Positions 48,301 through 62,100 of a DNA stretch of 64,000 nucleotides are shown one piece after another; the stretch's first letter is position 1, and each line of letters begins with the position of its first letter. The notes under the pieces are model-generated. The model was not told where the DNA came from. It saw only the letters and a list, made by a program, of their open reading frames with translations, and did no database searches. Source of the DNA: Balanoglossus misakiensis (Eukaryota > Hemichordata); assembly GCA_040954595.2 (NCBI GenBank), contig CM082587.2:434001-498000 (forward strand). The letters run 5' to 3'. The translations under genes and the position numbers were made by a program.

Positions 48301-49580
48301 TCATTAAACCCAAGATCCCTGCCTTTTTTCACAGCAGTAACATTCTACACCTTGCTGTTAAAATGAAATTTGTGCAACACTTCAATTACTCTCCTGAAAT
48401 TTTATCGTAGCAACTGTTTTTAGCAATTCCTGCATGGAGGTTATAACGTTGATTACTCATGCAGTATGACTTTAACATTCCAAATTCCAACTTCAAATTA
48501 ATCTTTGCACAGGGGATATGTATTTTTTATCTGGCTTTCATTGCTATGTTTTCTATTTTAGCATCAGGCAAACAGCAGTTAAAAATTCAATCAAGCAAGC
48601 AATTTCATTTGCTACTTTCATTGTGGATATGTAAACGTAATATACACGTCGTATCACCATAGAATTTGTGTGTAGAATTCACTTTCTGTAAATTTGAAAG
48701 GAGGGGAACTGCCTGAACAAGCTTTACATGGCAAAAATTTTGATCAAATCAAATCCCTGGAAGAGTCCAGTGTGAAAGGCGTCAGAAATTGCTTTCAAAT
48801 ACCAGAACAATAAGTAAAAGTGTCAACATTTGCTTGTACTTGCTTGCAAAAATGAGACTTGGAGGTAGAAGATATTTTGATCATGCAATAAGCTAGGCCA
48901 TTTAAAGATTTTATGACAGGCTGGTTTCAAGTTCTAAACTTGAAGTGAAAATGTTTGTGCAGAATGGGTTGTAGATACCAGATGGGTTCACAGCTTGCTT
49001 CTTTCATGCAGGTACAAGCTCCATGTACAAGGTATCGCTCTTGCTGGGTGAATCACTGTGCAAACATGCAGGCCATGTTGACAACCTCTTGATTCTGCGC
49101 TAGGTGCCCTGTCAGTGTCTGCCCAGAAGAGTGGGCACAGTGCTTTTATACAGCTACCCAGGTGCATGCTTTTGCATAGTTTCTTGTGTAATTAGCATGA
49201 TAATGGCCATTGATCTCTCCACCCCACTGTCTTTTCTTGACATTGATAATATATTCCTGGCCTTTGTTCTCTCTGACCCATGCAGAGTTAGTGAGTGCAA
49301 ATTTGCTAGTGCAGATTATGTAATCTGTTACTGGTGAGTTGCATGCTGGGAGCCAACTTACTGGTCATGTGATTAGTCATGTGATTAGTCCTGGCCTATT
49401 CCATACTAGATCAGAGCAGGTAGTTCTGGCCACCTGAATTTCAACCTAAAAACCCCCACAAAGGCAACATTGAAGACACCACACAACACAGATTGGCAGT
49501 GCAGCTATACTTTGTGACATTCACAATAAAAATTACCACAAGAAAGTAATGAGTATCGTACAAATAGTACCTTCACACTT

Positions 49581-49628
49581 GAGAAGAGAGAGAGAGAGAG
49601 CGATAGAGAGAGAGAGAGAGTGTGAGAG
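49581..49628 (+). repeat. GA microsatellite
   Basis: About 48 bases of imperfect (GA)n with a cgat interruption. Frames across it on both strands give only Arg/Glu or Ser/Leu runs and are not genes. Confidence 0.9.
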
Positions 49629-51160
49629 TCGACCCATGGTATCATTGACTGGTCTATGTGACCCACTTTCCCCTTCACCCTGTCCATCTGCCTCATCATT
49701 ATCAAACCCACTGTGGCAGAAAGACTTCGATTGGCACGAGACTTGAGTTGAGATCAAAGGTCACATTACATTGACTTCCAGGATACTCAGCTCTCATGTA
49801 TTGTTAGAAAAGTTGACAGGATTGCTTTTTCATTGCCAATCAAGCCAGTCTTGTTTATTTATGTGTCTCTGGGAAGCTGACCTTGGCTGACACCTAAGAG
49901 TCAGGCTTGGATTTCTCAACACTGACTGAATGTCAAAGCCATGAAATAAATAACTCCTACAGTCATACACTTTAATTGGAATCAGTTTTCTAAAACACAT
50001 TATGGATAGAGCTAAAGTATACAGATTAAATTTCCCCAATGTTCACTATTTATAACCAGCTATTGTCAAGTTGCAATGGCAGGTTTTTCACAGAAAATAA
50101 ATCCTTTAAATGCATAAATTTGACACCTTTCAACATTCTACTTGTTTTATTAGGAATTACCGCTAGAACACCCTGAAACATCAAGCTTTTCTTACATCCT
50201 TTTTTCTGGATATAATAATGTGAATACATTTATGGTATATTACAGAAATTAGGTCATTGAAATATGTATTTTTTTAATCTGTCAGGTGTGGGAGTTGCCA
50301 TAACAACCAGTGGATTCAACACATTTCAGTGAGCAGAACAGAGTACTTCTCATAAAATGTAGACATAAATAAGCAACATTATTTAAAGAAGAAATTGATT
50401 CTAGTAGTACTTGTCAAAATCTTTGTCTTTTATGTACAAATTTTCATAAACATAGATTTGCAGCAATTTTGAAATTACAGATATTGGTGTAGTTTTGTGA
50501 TTAGTTTTTGCTTTGCAATGTTTTTTCCGAGCTTTTTCACCTTCAATTGATAACACCAAAGTGTGGCCGGTTCCTTGCAGAGTGACTGACTGCTGAAATT
50601 GCTTGCATTTCAAACTATCACCAAGAAAGTCTGCCTGTCATTATATGCCACCCTCTGCTTGGTTAGATTTCTGCAAGTAACCTTCCTTTGATCACGGTGC
50701 TATTACTTGGTATCATGATCTCATATCATCTCTCAGAAATTTCCGTTGTCAGTGATATTCTGTCACAATAACAACTAACAAGACATGATTTTTTGTATCG
50801 CGGCAAAGTTCTCCATGAACCCTGCACACAACCTGCGGAGACTGTGGAACAGAAATGTTGCGGTGATGCGCGTTTATCCTGCAGCAGTTTTCTCTGATTG
50901 CATTGCAGCAGAATACTCTCCTTCAAGAGTGAAAATTACGCCTATACCATGCAGATTGTTTGTAAAGGTCTTGGTGTGTACAATGTAGTCAATGTTGCAG
51001 GTGTTCCCTCAGATTTGACAAAAGTTTGTGTGACTGTAGGGTCTTGGCATCAGTACAGTGATTCAGCAGGGATGATGCAAGTTGCAACCCCAAGACGTGA
51101 ATTTTTGCAGACCAGCCTAATTCAAACTATTCCAAAAAAAACACTGTGTGTGAGATCCAG

Positions 51161-51209
51161 ATAAGTTTACATATGTTGTGATATGATATCACAACATATG
51201 TAAACTTAT
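51161..51209. repeat. Perfect 24-bp inverted repeat with a single-base centre
   Basis: Arms 51161-51184 and 51186-51209 are exact reverse complements around a single G at 51185. The arm begins ATAAGTTTACATATGTTG. This 49-base palindrome could extrude as a cruciform or mark the remnant of a foldback transposon. It lies in the GABA-B receptor intron. Confidence 0.9.
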
Positions 51210-51846
51210 GCAGGTAAAAACATTTCTGGTGCAGAATGCATCTACATCTAGATATTTTAGACCCTTCAAAATGACTGATAAGAAATTCAGCAATTGAAGT
51301 ATCCATGACGGCCAGAGGCCAGTTGTTGGTACCACTCCTATTTGCCATTCTTTTGGCCAACAATGATGTTGATGCATACCCTGGGGGTGGTGGCATCACT
51401 CTTTGGTAATTTGTGAAATGGACTGTAATCCCCTAGTCTGTGAGATTTGTGCTTCCAGCTAGATCATTACACTGAGAGCCCGTTTCACTGCAGCATTCCG
51501 AATTTGATTAGAGAAGTTCTCATCACATGTGATGAAATCTATCTCATCACACATGGACCAGTCCGACCCCACTGAAATGTATGACTAAATGAAGCATATG
51601 AATATTTTATAGCCACAGACCGTGGTGCCAAGGGGCAAAGCCAATATGCTGTGTGCATCTGAGCTGAGCGGGATATGTGATTCTCATTATTTGAATTGTC
51701 AATTCTCCATGTCTGTATTGACAGGGCAGCAGAGTCTTGTATAGATTCAAACCGACCTCTGTCTGCACTTTATTCCTTGACTGGACGAGCAAAAAGGCTG
51801 AAAAATTGCACGATCATTCATTTCATCTCCCACCTTCATTACAATT

Positions 51847-52026
51847 TACTGTAAAACGGGAAATTTTTTTCGCAACAGGAAATTTTTGCAATATCAACAG
51901 AAGAGACTTTTCCACGATGATTAATTTTCGCATTCTCTTATCTCCAAAATACATTTCTATTGTACACGCGGTTTTTTTGGCTCTCGCGAAAGTTTATTGT
52001 TCGTGAAAATTTCCTGTTTTACAGTA
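51847..52026. mobile_element. MITE with CTGTAAAAC terminal inverted repeats and TA target duplication
   Basis: The left end at 51849 (CTGTAAAACGGGAAATTTT) and the right end at 52024 match over 19 bases with one difference after reverse complementing. Both are flanked by TA (51847-51848 and 52025-52026), the duplication made by Tc1/mariner-type and related transposons. The 176-base element has no coding capacity and is interrupted by T-rich tracts. Confidence 0.7.
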
Positions 52027-53432
52027 TTCCCTGTATTCAACCCCAATGACAGTCTCTTAGCATCATCTCTTTCTCAGTCTGCCAATCAACTATAGTGGAT
52101 GTTTCATCTCAACCTTGGTCATCAACCTTGCTTTCACTTATTAACTTCTGTGTATTGCTTTGTGCCATCAATTTATTGATCTGCATACATTCCAAGGAAA
52201 CATAGACGAGACTGTGAAACCTTCAGTGAATCATTTAAACTTGTTCAAGCCTCACAGCCCCATGTGCCAACTATCATTTTTAATATTGCAGAATTTTTCA
52301 AGTGAAAAAAGGCAGTGTCATGCACACGCTTGACACTGTCTCCATGCCAACAGCATCAGCCAGCCCACAATGCCCTATAACTAATATTGAAAATCTAATA
52401 TTTGCCCAGCAAACAGGTTTCTACCATTGCTAAACATTTGTTGGGCAACCTCAGTGTGTGTGTAATATGTTAATTCAATATTTGCCCGGTGGCAATTGCT
52501 GACATAGGAAATGGTGATGTCCGCAGCTGCTGCAGTAGAATTAGAAACTGCTAATTAATATGTAAAGTGATAAAATTCAGAGTGTATTTATGTAGCAAGT
52601 TAGACAGTATTTGTTCAATATGCTGATCGGGCCAAGAAAAGATCATCAAAGAGCAGCACCAATAGTAATCATCACCCTTTGGGTGGACTAATTGCTGCGT
52701 GAAAAAAATCTAAATTAAAGTAATGATTGTCTTAATTGATAATAATAAAACCTGCAGTAACATTGACAGAAGAAGTTGTAATTTTTGGTCACTTATTGGG
52801 TTTAGTTGATAATTCTGTTACATCAGTTCATTTGCTGGAGATTTTTATTGGCTGTTGGGTGGAATTACTGGCTCTGGTATCTGCTCGTGTTATTTTATGA
52901 AGTGATGAAAGAGATGGTGAACTGGAGCCATTTTATATGATAAATGCGTTTGGAGTATATTATGGTGACCATGTGTTCTCTCGTAAATCTCCCAGCCAGT
53001 CGCATCATCTTCACACAGGGATTGTGAATGTCAATGAACAGACATAAATCATCTTTAATATATCACATATAGAAACTTGGAGATCTATACAAGGTACACC
53101 TGCACCTGTCCCAGAAGTTGTACCTGCTTCTATGTAATTGTTTTACAACCATGAAAGCAGCTTTTTAACCAAAATTAGCATTTAGAAAGATGCCGGACCT
53201 GTGTGTTGGGAATGGATGGCAGCTTGTATGTTTAATGCACTATTCACTTTTGACTGATAGCTTTAGATTCTGTTGCACTAAAACACCAAACACCTCTCCG
53301 AGTATTCTGGTGCTAAAAATGAACATCTGTAACATGGATAAAATCAATCATGACACTTGATACAAACTTGGTAGAAAGCAAGCAATAAAGTGTATATGAC
53401 TGTGATTTCAGCAAATAATAAATTCAAACTGC

Positions 53433-53458
53433 AACACACACACACTCACCCGCACACA
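53433..53458 (+). repeat. CA microsatellite
   Basis: Imperfect (CA)n of about 26 bases in the GABA-B receptor intron. Confidence 0.8.
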
Positions 53459-54795
53459 TACTTGTATTACGGTAAGTGAATATAGACATTTGGTTTGTGA
53501 TGTGAAAAATTCATGACACATTCACTAAGCTGAGTCACCTCTTTGTAAAAAATATGCAGGTTTTTAGATGCAGCAAAATTCATATTCTAAACACACAAAG
53601 GTAAGGAGATTTTCAAGCTTTAGTCAGAGCTTAACTGCTTCCGACCAGCACAATTGTTATGGGTAACGATGTTTGTGTCATGAAAGGATTGACAAAAATG
53701 GTTCAAGGTGGAAAGAGCACAGGCCCCTCTGTCACCATAATGGTTGAGCTATGGTCAGAGAAAGAAAAAAATAATAATTATTTTATTTTGTCTCCCTTTG
53801 TTATGATTGCAGTTATTAAACTTGAAAGAAAGCAGAAGAGAACAGAAACCTGTTTGACATTTGAACAGAGCAGACGTGAACGCGCATGATCAGTTGTGAT
53901 AGAAATATACCGCATATGAATTGTCAGGTTTCACAGAGGGCGCTGTTCGTGAGGAAAGATGAGGCACAAATAATTTTTTTTATCAGAGCAAAAGAATAAA
54001 ACCTGAGACTCGTAGGATTAAAAAAGAACATTGGGAATAGTGTAATACTAGTAATATACAGTACTTGCATGAAAGTGAATGTGTTATTACCATACGTCTG
54101 AATCTTGTGTCAGTAATTGTAGTTTGGTGATGAATCAAAACATTTTGAGATTTGGAAATTATTGACCTATTAGCACAAATTGTCACTCTTTAGAAGCATA
54201 GATACAAAAGATAATGTGGTACACATCAAATGGCTATGCATCTATGATAATAACCAATTATTAATAATCTATTTCTAAACTGTCAGTGCATTGTTGAACA
54301 CATTTCCTGATAATTCAGCATTTCCAAGCAGTTTCTGAACCAAAATATTAGACTCTCTGGTTTACATTTGTTGTCTTCACAGAACATGCTGCTTTTCCAA
54401 TTTCGATGATTCCAGCGGCTTGGAAGATCTCTCAGAGTCGCTGTGAGTTCAGCCCTAGCCATTTCCTGACTAATTGTCATGCTTACAGAACTTTCTCTGC
54501 TCTGTTTGTTTTCTACTGCAGCTGATGTATCAGGAACAACTGTTCCCATTTACAAGATACAGACTCTTCTTTAAAATGCATTTCCTTGGTTTTATTGATC
54601 TAACATCAGTGGGGATGTCTGCATGACTTACTTGAAGATCGTCTGATAACTCTTTGACTTGGCCGCAGTTTGCATTTGTAATTCAAAAACTGATATCAGG
54701 GATTTCCGTGCCCGATTTTGCATCCATGGAACCATTTCTGTTTCACTAGCATGATGTCTTGCATTCTGCCTCTTCAGTAGTCTTAGTATCTAGCT

Positions 54796-54885
54796 GTATT
54801 TTGTTAGCTACGCTTCCAAAACTAACAAAATACGCCTTACTAGACTACCTCGTCAGCGACACTCATGTTTCTTTGTGAGTGTCGC
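54796..54885. repeat. Two adjacent stem-loops
   Basis: GTATTTTGTTAG at 54796-54807 pairs with CTAACAAAATAC at 54822-54833. GCGACACTCA at 54856-54865 pairs perfectly with TGAGTGTCGC at 54876-54885 over a 10-base loop. Both lie within 90 bases, suggesting a small foldback element or structured RNA; no family recognised. Confidence 0.6.
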
Positions 54886-57800
54886 CAATATTAGGGTTTT
54901 ATCATCAGAAAGTTCAATATATGGGAATTGTCCACAAATTGCAGTGTGGAGTTGCGTTACATGTTTACACAATGTCCAATGTTGCATTTGTGTCCTTGGC
55001 TTTTGCCAGAATAAATGTTTGAAGTTCATTTGCATTCAGTTCTGAGTTTTTTATTTTCATTTTACTGCCCCTATTTGATGAGGCAGTAATTCATAGCTGA
55101 AATTGGGACCTTCAAGATTTTATGAGGCATTGGTCCTTGGTAAACTGCAATTTATATTCTTAGTGTTGTTCTGTGACTGAAATGTGACATTGGACTAAGG
55201 AAATTGTTAAAAGGAAACTAGATAAACAGGAATGATCATGAAAATGGTTCAATGTTTAATTGCAAGGGTAGGTGTGTTGATGGGCTGTTTACTTCTGATT
55301 TCCCAATTGTAAAAAAAACGCCTGAAGAAAAAAAATCCTGGTCTTCTTCCTCTTTACACTGGAAATACAGCAAAACCTTTCCACACCTGACATCAAAGGG
55401 ACAAAGAATATTGTTCAGTCTGCAGAGATATCTTGTTTATGGAAGTTCTTTAAACATGGTTTTATGTGGAAGGGAAGGTGCTCAGATATTTCTGATGATG
55501 CACATTTGTTATGAAGAGGACCTCAATCTGGTACATTGCTAGATCAAATCACATTCTCAGTTTGAATTGAAAAAAATCTGAGCAGTATTGTTGAAGAGAT
55601 CATCCAAAGATAAACGATTAGTGAGGAGAACATTTCAAAGGTATCAGAGTTCTGTCCACAGAGATAGTAGACAATTAGGCAGATGAAACACACAGTAGGG
55701 GTGTTGTTAGGCCAAGCTGATGTCAGATTTTCTATTTATTAACGCAACGTTTAGGGCACATTTGAAACTCTGCTGCAATTTGTTATCTATATAAAAAGCA
55801 TAAACGGCGCATTCAGTAGGTTTATTATCTGCGTGCAATACTTGGCTATGTATAGATTTTTTGAATTGATGGCTCAGATGAAATGCATAGATCTGTAGAG
55901 CTTTTGATGCAGTTCCACAGGGGTTTATAATTTCACAGTATGGTTGAGCTACCTGGTGCCTAAGGCATCGGAATTAATTTAGTCCTTGAGAATGACCTTG
56001 AACGTTTGAAATCATGTAGTGCGAAGAAATTCATTAAAATTTAACCCCTTTTGGCGTACACCGGCCTGCCATCTGATTCATAGCATTTTGTGTATTCATA
56101 GACGTTCATTATTGACTCGATCACTGCACATCTGTGTGGGCTGGGCGTTCAAAATATGAAAACAGCTAACGCTGACATGGTCTACAGAATCTCAAATGTT
56201 ACAGATGCCAAATACAGATATTTCACTTCACAGCTGCAGTACTACTTTGTACAAATGTTGATATGATATTATGAAATATGAACAGAATAATTCTCTTCCT
56301 ATACATACAAGCATATGTTTATTTATACTGAATATTACCACAGTATGTTTGATTTACAAAGAAATATTGTGGCTATAATCTGTAAATATTAACAATCTGT
56401 GTTCATGATACAGTGATATGGATATATTTCATTGCTTTCATATTTCATTATGTGATTTATAGCAGGAGAGTGAAAAGATAAAATTATCCCTTATTTAATT
56501 GTTTGTCAACGAAAACAATTGAGAAAATGAGATTTCCCACAAACATTAAAGGCACACCAATCATGGAGTGAATAAACAGTAACCAGACACCTTGTCTGTC
56601 ATCTGACAGGTTCTCTGCAAATCTCTTTCAGCACACAAAAATTGCACAATTCAAATTTTTCAAACCAATAATCTGTTTAGTTCAAAATACCTTGTGTGAT
56701 GATAATTGGTACAGCTGAGTACAAAAGCTTTAGAAAAATTCTTTCAATAAGGAAACATGGATTATTAACTGTGACTTGAAGGGCTAGGAATTGTTGTAGT
56801 GTTTAAAATTGAATATGAATTCTGATTGTTCCATCATTTTCAAGGTTCTCCAGTTTTATGATTTCAATGTGATTCATTCATCCTTTAGTCCAACAACACA
56901 AGGCGAAAATCTGTGTTTCCGCAGTTTTCATGGACACTATTATGGAAGATTAGTCATTGAAACAGTATTCTCATACTCCTTAAGTGGCTAACCAGGCTGT
57001 CTATCAATACTTTTCTGCTTAATTTCACATCAATGGATCTGATATGATTGTATTGTGATGTGCGTAAAAGTAATGAACTTCATTTTGCCATTTAGTTGGA
57101 TTTTAATGAGGTATTTTGTCAACATCTACCGACTAGCATTTGGAAGCCATACGTTGCACAGGTGGTGGTCAAAATATTTGTTGAACAGAGTAGCTACTCT
57201 GCATAATACTGGTACTCTCACCTGTTCTAACCCAAACCTTGTTGTATACGATGATGGTAGAGTTGTATTTTAGAAAAAATGTTGTCTGTACAGTCAAGTT
57301 CTTTCACACAAACATCACTCACTTTTGACATTTACTTCCTTTAAGAAATTAATTATTTATGTTCTGCTCACCGAAACATGCGTAGAGACCAGTTGTTACA
57401 ACTCAACTGTCACTGCTTGAGTACTGTACAGTAGTAAACACAATTCTTGGCATGAGTTGAGTTGAGCTGTGACAAATGCAGTTATGTTTCAGCGAGCTGA
57501 GCAATGTAAACAGCCTTCCAAAAAGAAACTAAAATAAGTAAAAATGGAATGACTTTGCCCCTTAAACTGGAATAAACCCACAGTCCAATATGATGGAAAT
57601 TTGAATGCAGCCAGAGTTGTCAGCCGACAGAAAAAAAGTTGATGATTTATAAATCACATTATCATGTAAATTGAATTCAAAATATTGCAAAAATCACCAA
57701 TATGTAGACTGACTGGTTTACCCACCTAATAGCTATTACCCTTTCCTATGCATTCTAAGCCAATCAAAAGCTCTGTGATAACAAGCAGACTATCCCCTCT

Positions 57801-59090
57801 TTCAAGCTTTTCTCTGCAAACCTTCTTCCTTCCGTGAACAGTTTCTGTCACTTCTGATTCTCCCCTAAACAACAGATACTTACAAGATGGAAAAGCGCCC
57901 CGAGCTGTGAACTCAGAGGTACTGTTCATTTTTACCACGATGACGAGCATTTCTTGCCTCTTGGATGACAAGTCTTATGCTCTAGAGACCGACAGAGCTT
58001 GTTCGGAACAGAGTTGCTCAGCTGCTTCGTAATGGACATTAGCGAGCACATCATTACTGACTTCCAGTGGTAGCTTCCGAACCGTTGTTCGTTAATATGA
58101 TAGATGGAGTGGAGTGCATAAAAGGATGTGGTCAAGTTCAATTTGACATAGTGAACAGTAGTGGCAGTTTCTGCCTTAACACTCTCCTGATTGCTGTCAC
58201 ATTAATGACAGGCTGAAGAAAAAAAGCAGTTGGGACACTTTCATCCAAGAAAATTAGATTAAGCAAGCTTATAAAAAGAGGGGAGTTGGGTGTAAATTCG
58301 CCATGTTCGAGTAACACTTATTTAGTTGAAGTAGAAAGTGTGATTACTGTTGTAACAAAGATGTGTGATGTTTCCCTAATAGACTGTGGCAGTTGTCTGC
58401 TGAAATCATTAACGTTACAACTGTATTTGCACATTCAAACATTGACTTCTAAGTCACATTTACTGCTCAGAGACAGATTAAAGTTGTAACACATTGTAGT
58501 TGTGGATTAGTGGAGATTTATCACTGAAATAATTTTAGAATTGGGCATTTCGATGTGCTTTGTCCATTTACACAAAAGTCAGTGGGATTGGGTAAATGTG
58601 AAATAAAACTTGCATGTTTGTAGAATCATTCTGAATTATGACTTGATCAAGTATGAAATATGAAATATGTTCTGACAATTGCGTGGTCAATTTGCTCAGG
58701 TCATGAAATTTTATGATACAAATTGTGCATGGAGAAAAAACAATTAATTTTCAGATATTTGAATACTTAGTCTTTGCTATTGCATGTCAATATAAAAGTT
58801 CACCAGAATGAGGATTTTCAAGTGAATCCCATAGTCATAAATTCAATTATTGAGTTCATTGTTAGAAGCCTGTATAGTTACAGGCTTGCAATACAGGTGA
58901 TCACAATGTCGGTCGGTTTAAACTGAATATGGACAAATTAAGCTTTCACTTCAATTCACTTTACTGCTTTGGTTGAAGTGTTCTTGGCGATCACTCTTGC
59001 TCATGGCCACGCATACTGCTAAAAAGGTTTCGTGAAATAAGCTGGTAGATTAACTTCGAGTTCTTTTCTAGGAATCTTGAACGCTTGGAG

Positions 59091-59110
59091 TGTGTGGTGT
59101 GTGTGTGTGT
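59091..59110 (+). repeat. GT microsatellite
   Basis: tgtgtggtgtgtgtgtgtgt, a short dinucleotide repeat in the GABA-B receptor intron. Confidence 0.85.
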
Positions 59111-62100
59111 CAGTAAAATTGAAAATGTTATATGACACAACACTGATTGGGTAATAAAGATTCTTTGATTAACATGCTCGAAATGTCATCCAATAGCATG
59201 ATGCTTAGTATATGAACATGAAGTAACTTTGTCTCCAAATGCTCTTTTTCATACAAGTATGGTCTGGTGTGTCACATCCAATCCCTGCATCTGATTAGTC
59301 ATAGCCAATAACGGAAATTCAATTATACAATGGTTTTGATGCAATTCTCATAACATGCTACTGACTAATTGGTTATTACCATTGAGTTGACAACTTTTGC
59401 TGAGCGTAATGTCTCCTCTCATGTGTGAACAGATTTGCACACAAAAGGTTTCAGCAGCAATCGCGTGCAAGCTGGATTCAATGTCCCACGGGGAGTTAAA
59501 AACTAAATTCATATAGCTTTACATGTATGCTACTGGATGAAATTGGAGTGTGTGTCACTGCAACCCAGCAAGTATAGCCAAGGAAGGCAAGAAAAGATAT
59601 AGTTCATTGATTGCTGCATTGTTAATCGCTGTTGAAGTTCAACTGTGGTAACTCAGCGGGTTTCGTTTCATGTAAGTCAGGCAATTTGAAAACAGGATGA
59701 AATTTTCAAATAAAATGGGAAGTAGCTGTAACGTGGCTATTTTGAGTATTTTTATTCAGTGCCGTCAACTACAAATATTGTGTTCTACTGCCCACTACGT
59801 AAATGCTGGAAAGAGGAACATGAGTTTATTCAGAAAATATGAGGATTGACGAAGCATGCATGAAGACATTAATGCACTGTATTCACCCAATGCATAGCAG
59901 AGGGTGATGCACAGTGCTATATTTAAAGACACATTTTGATTATCAACCCATGGAAGATACATGTACATGTACAATTAGCTGGTAGTTGTGTGCTAAACAT
60001 ACAACATCGATTGAGTTTTATAATTAGTTCCTGCTTGGGTTATAATGAGCTTCAATGGGCAGTTCAGGTATTATTTACAAGTCACTGACACACCTAGATG
60101 GCATGATAGTTCTGACACCAATGTACATGGGTCTGTAATTTTCTGTTCAGGACCCATTGCAATGATGCCCCACAAAGAGACAGCCTAAATAATTCATGAT
60201 CCATGTATAAGTTTCACATTTTACTCCCAGAAATGTGAAACTTCTGACACATAATGGATTTCAAGTTTATGCGTGATAATTCTCCATTTTGTAACAATTC
60301 CACCACCGTTTTCTTAAATATTTACACTGTCTCCTGCAAGCAGAGCTGGTTGTGAGTGCAGATGTAGAGAGATTTTAATCCTGAACGGAACGCGTGTACA
60401 AGTGGAACAAACGATGCCGGCATGGCATTCCATCGATTCTCGCCGGCATCCTTCCAAGCTGTGAAACACACGTCAACAAATATCTAACATGCAGTCGATG
60501 GCACCACCTTTGAAAGTAGTGGACTATGCATTTATTTCAAGTCCCACTTTACTATATAGAACAGATGCACTGTCTGCTTTGAAGTAAATTTCAATATCGG
60601 AGTTCATTATACAATACATGTATTAATGCTTGGAAAGATTACAATCCCTGTATAATTCCCTCCTGAGTTCAGTCAGCAGTTTAAATTATGCTAGGGCAGA
60701 AAAGTGTATTTTAAGAAAAAAGGATATTATTAGCAAATGGTATTAAACCTTCATATCTGATCAAATAATAGTATTAGTTTTCCAGTAATACGTAAACCTG
60801 ATTTGTTATCTTGGATTTTACATTTTTGAATTTGAATGACATCACATGAGCTATTGTATTGATCTCTGGAAACCAGATGTTATACACGTAATGAACAGTC
60901 TGGTCTTGTTGAAGCGGTTCATGAAATTACTCTCTTGGGGTCTATGCGTCAACCCAACATTTTCACTCCACCACTTTCCATACCGGTTTCTAACAAATCT
61001 CAGAAAAAAGCAATTAGAAAATGACCCAAGTATTGCAGGTAATAGTGAAGTCACCATGGGATAAGTTTGTTGATGTGAAGATCCTTGAAATCTTTTAGTT
61101 TCTCTTCTCATTGCTAAATTCCAGACATATTAACTTTTGGACAAGTGAAAAAGAAGCCAGCTTTCTGGTTTCTAACAAAAACATGTTTTATTGAGGAGAG
61201 GTGAAGGAATTCACAAGATTGAAAACGTAATTTGATGTTCTGAGTGGTTATTTATGTTTTCAAAAAGTACATGGATGTTTAGTGGTAAGATGCCAAGTGC
61301 CTGCTGGCCATGTTGCAAGTCGGCACTTTGAGCAGATTAACTAACAGTGATTGCGCAAAACATTGGGGACCAGCATATATATCATTGAAATGCTGATCTC
61401 AGCTCTGGTAACACGGGCAAGAGATTCAACATCTCGGGGATCGAAATGTAGATAGGCAATCTCAGGTGAAAACAGAAAAATAGCGTGAAAATTTATGCAG
61501 TTTTTGGATAGTTTGACGTCACATGTATATGTCTGACACTGTTATCAAGGAAGAAGATTGCATTATCAGAGCAAACTAAAGGCGGCCAAAAATGGGGATA
61601 AAAACTGCCAATCACTGAGAGAAAAGGGATGTGAATAGATTTCCTGTAATCACCAGACACAAATACTGTAATAATGAAAGTTGCAGTGCCATGCATTCAG
61701 ATATAAATGTCATAGCAAGCATCAAGAATGGGACTGTCTCAAATAGTTTGCATCTCACACTGTGAAATCAAATTTAAAAAGCGATTACATTCGACTCGCA
61801 TGGCACGAGACACAAAATAATGTGAATTCCAAATTAACTATTATTTGTATGGAATAGCTGAACGTATTATGCATTTCAGAAATGATTGAAAACCCAATAT
61901 AAAAACTACAAAATACGCATGGCATTAATGGAAAGCCATTGCTTCTTTTTTGAAAACTTATCAACATATTCTTAAATTACTTTCAGAAAAAAAATCTTGT
62001 AGATGTATATACAGTTGGACTTATATGGTGAGCAGTTGTGAAAGCTGTTTTTGAAATTAATGATCCTTGTACGTACAGCATTTTCTCGCAAGTTGTGATC

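Noticed and set aside
49533-49757. Open frames on both strands across the GA repeat
   Set aside because: They translate the microsatellite into Ser/Leu or Arg/Glu runs.
51329-51393. Plus-strand peptide LLFAILLANNDVDAYPGG resembling a retrotransposon 2A-like start (DVExNPGP)
   Set aside because: Key Asn and final Pro are missing and no reverse transcriptase follows; too weak to call an element.
57726-58141. Minus-strand frames of 69-81 codons
   Set aside because: Checked as possible GABA-B receptor or other exons; no family match and no fitting splice phase.
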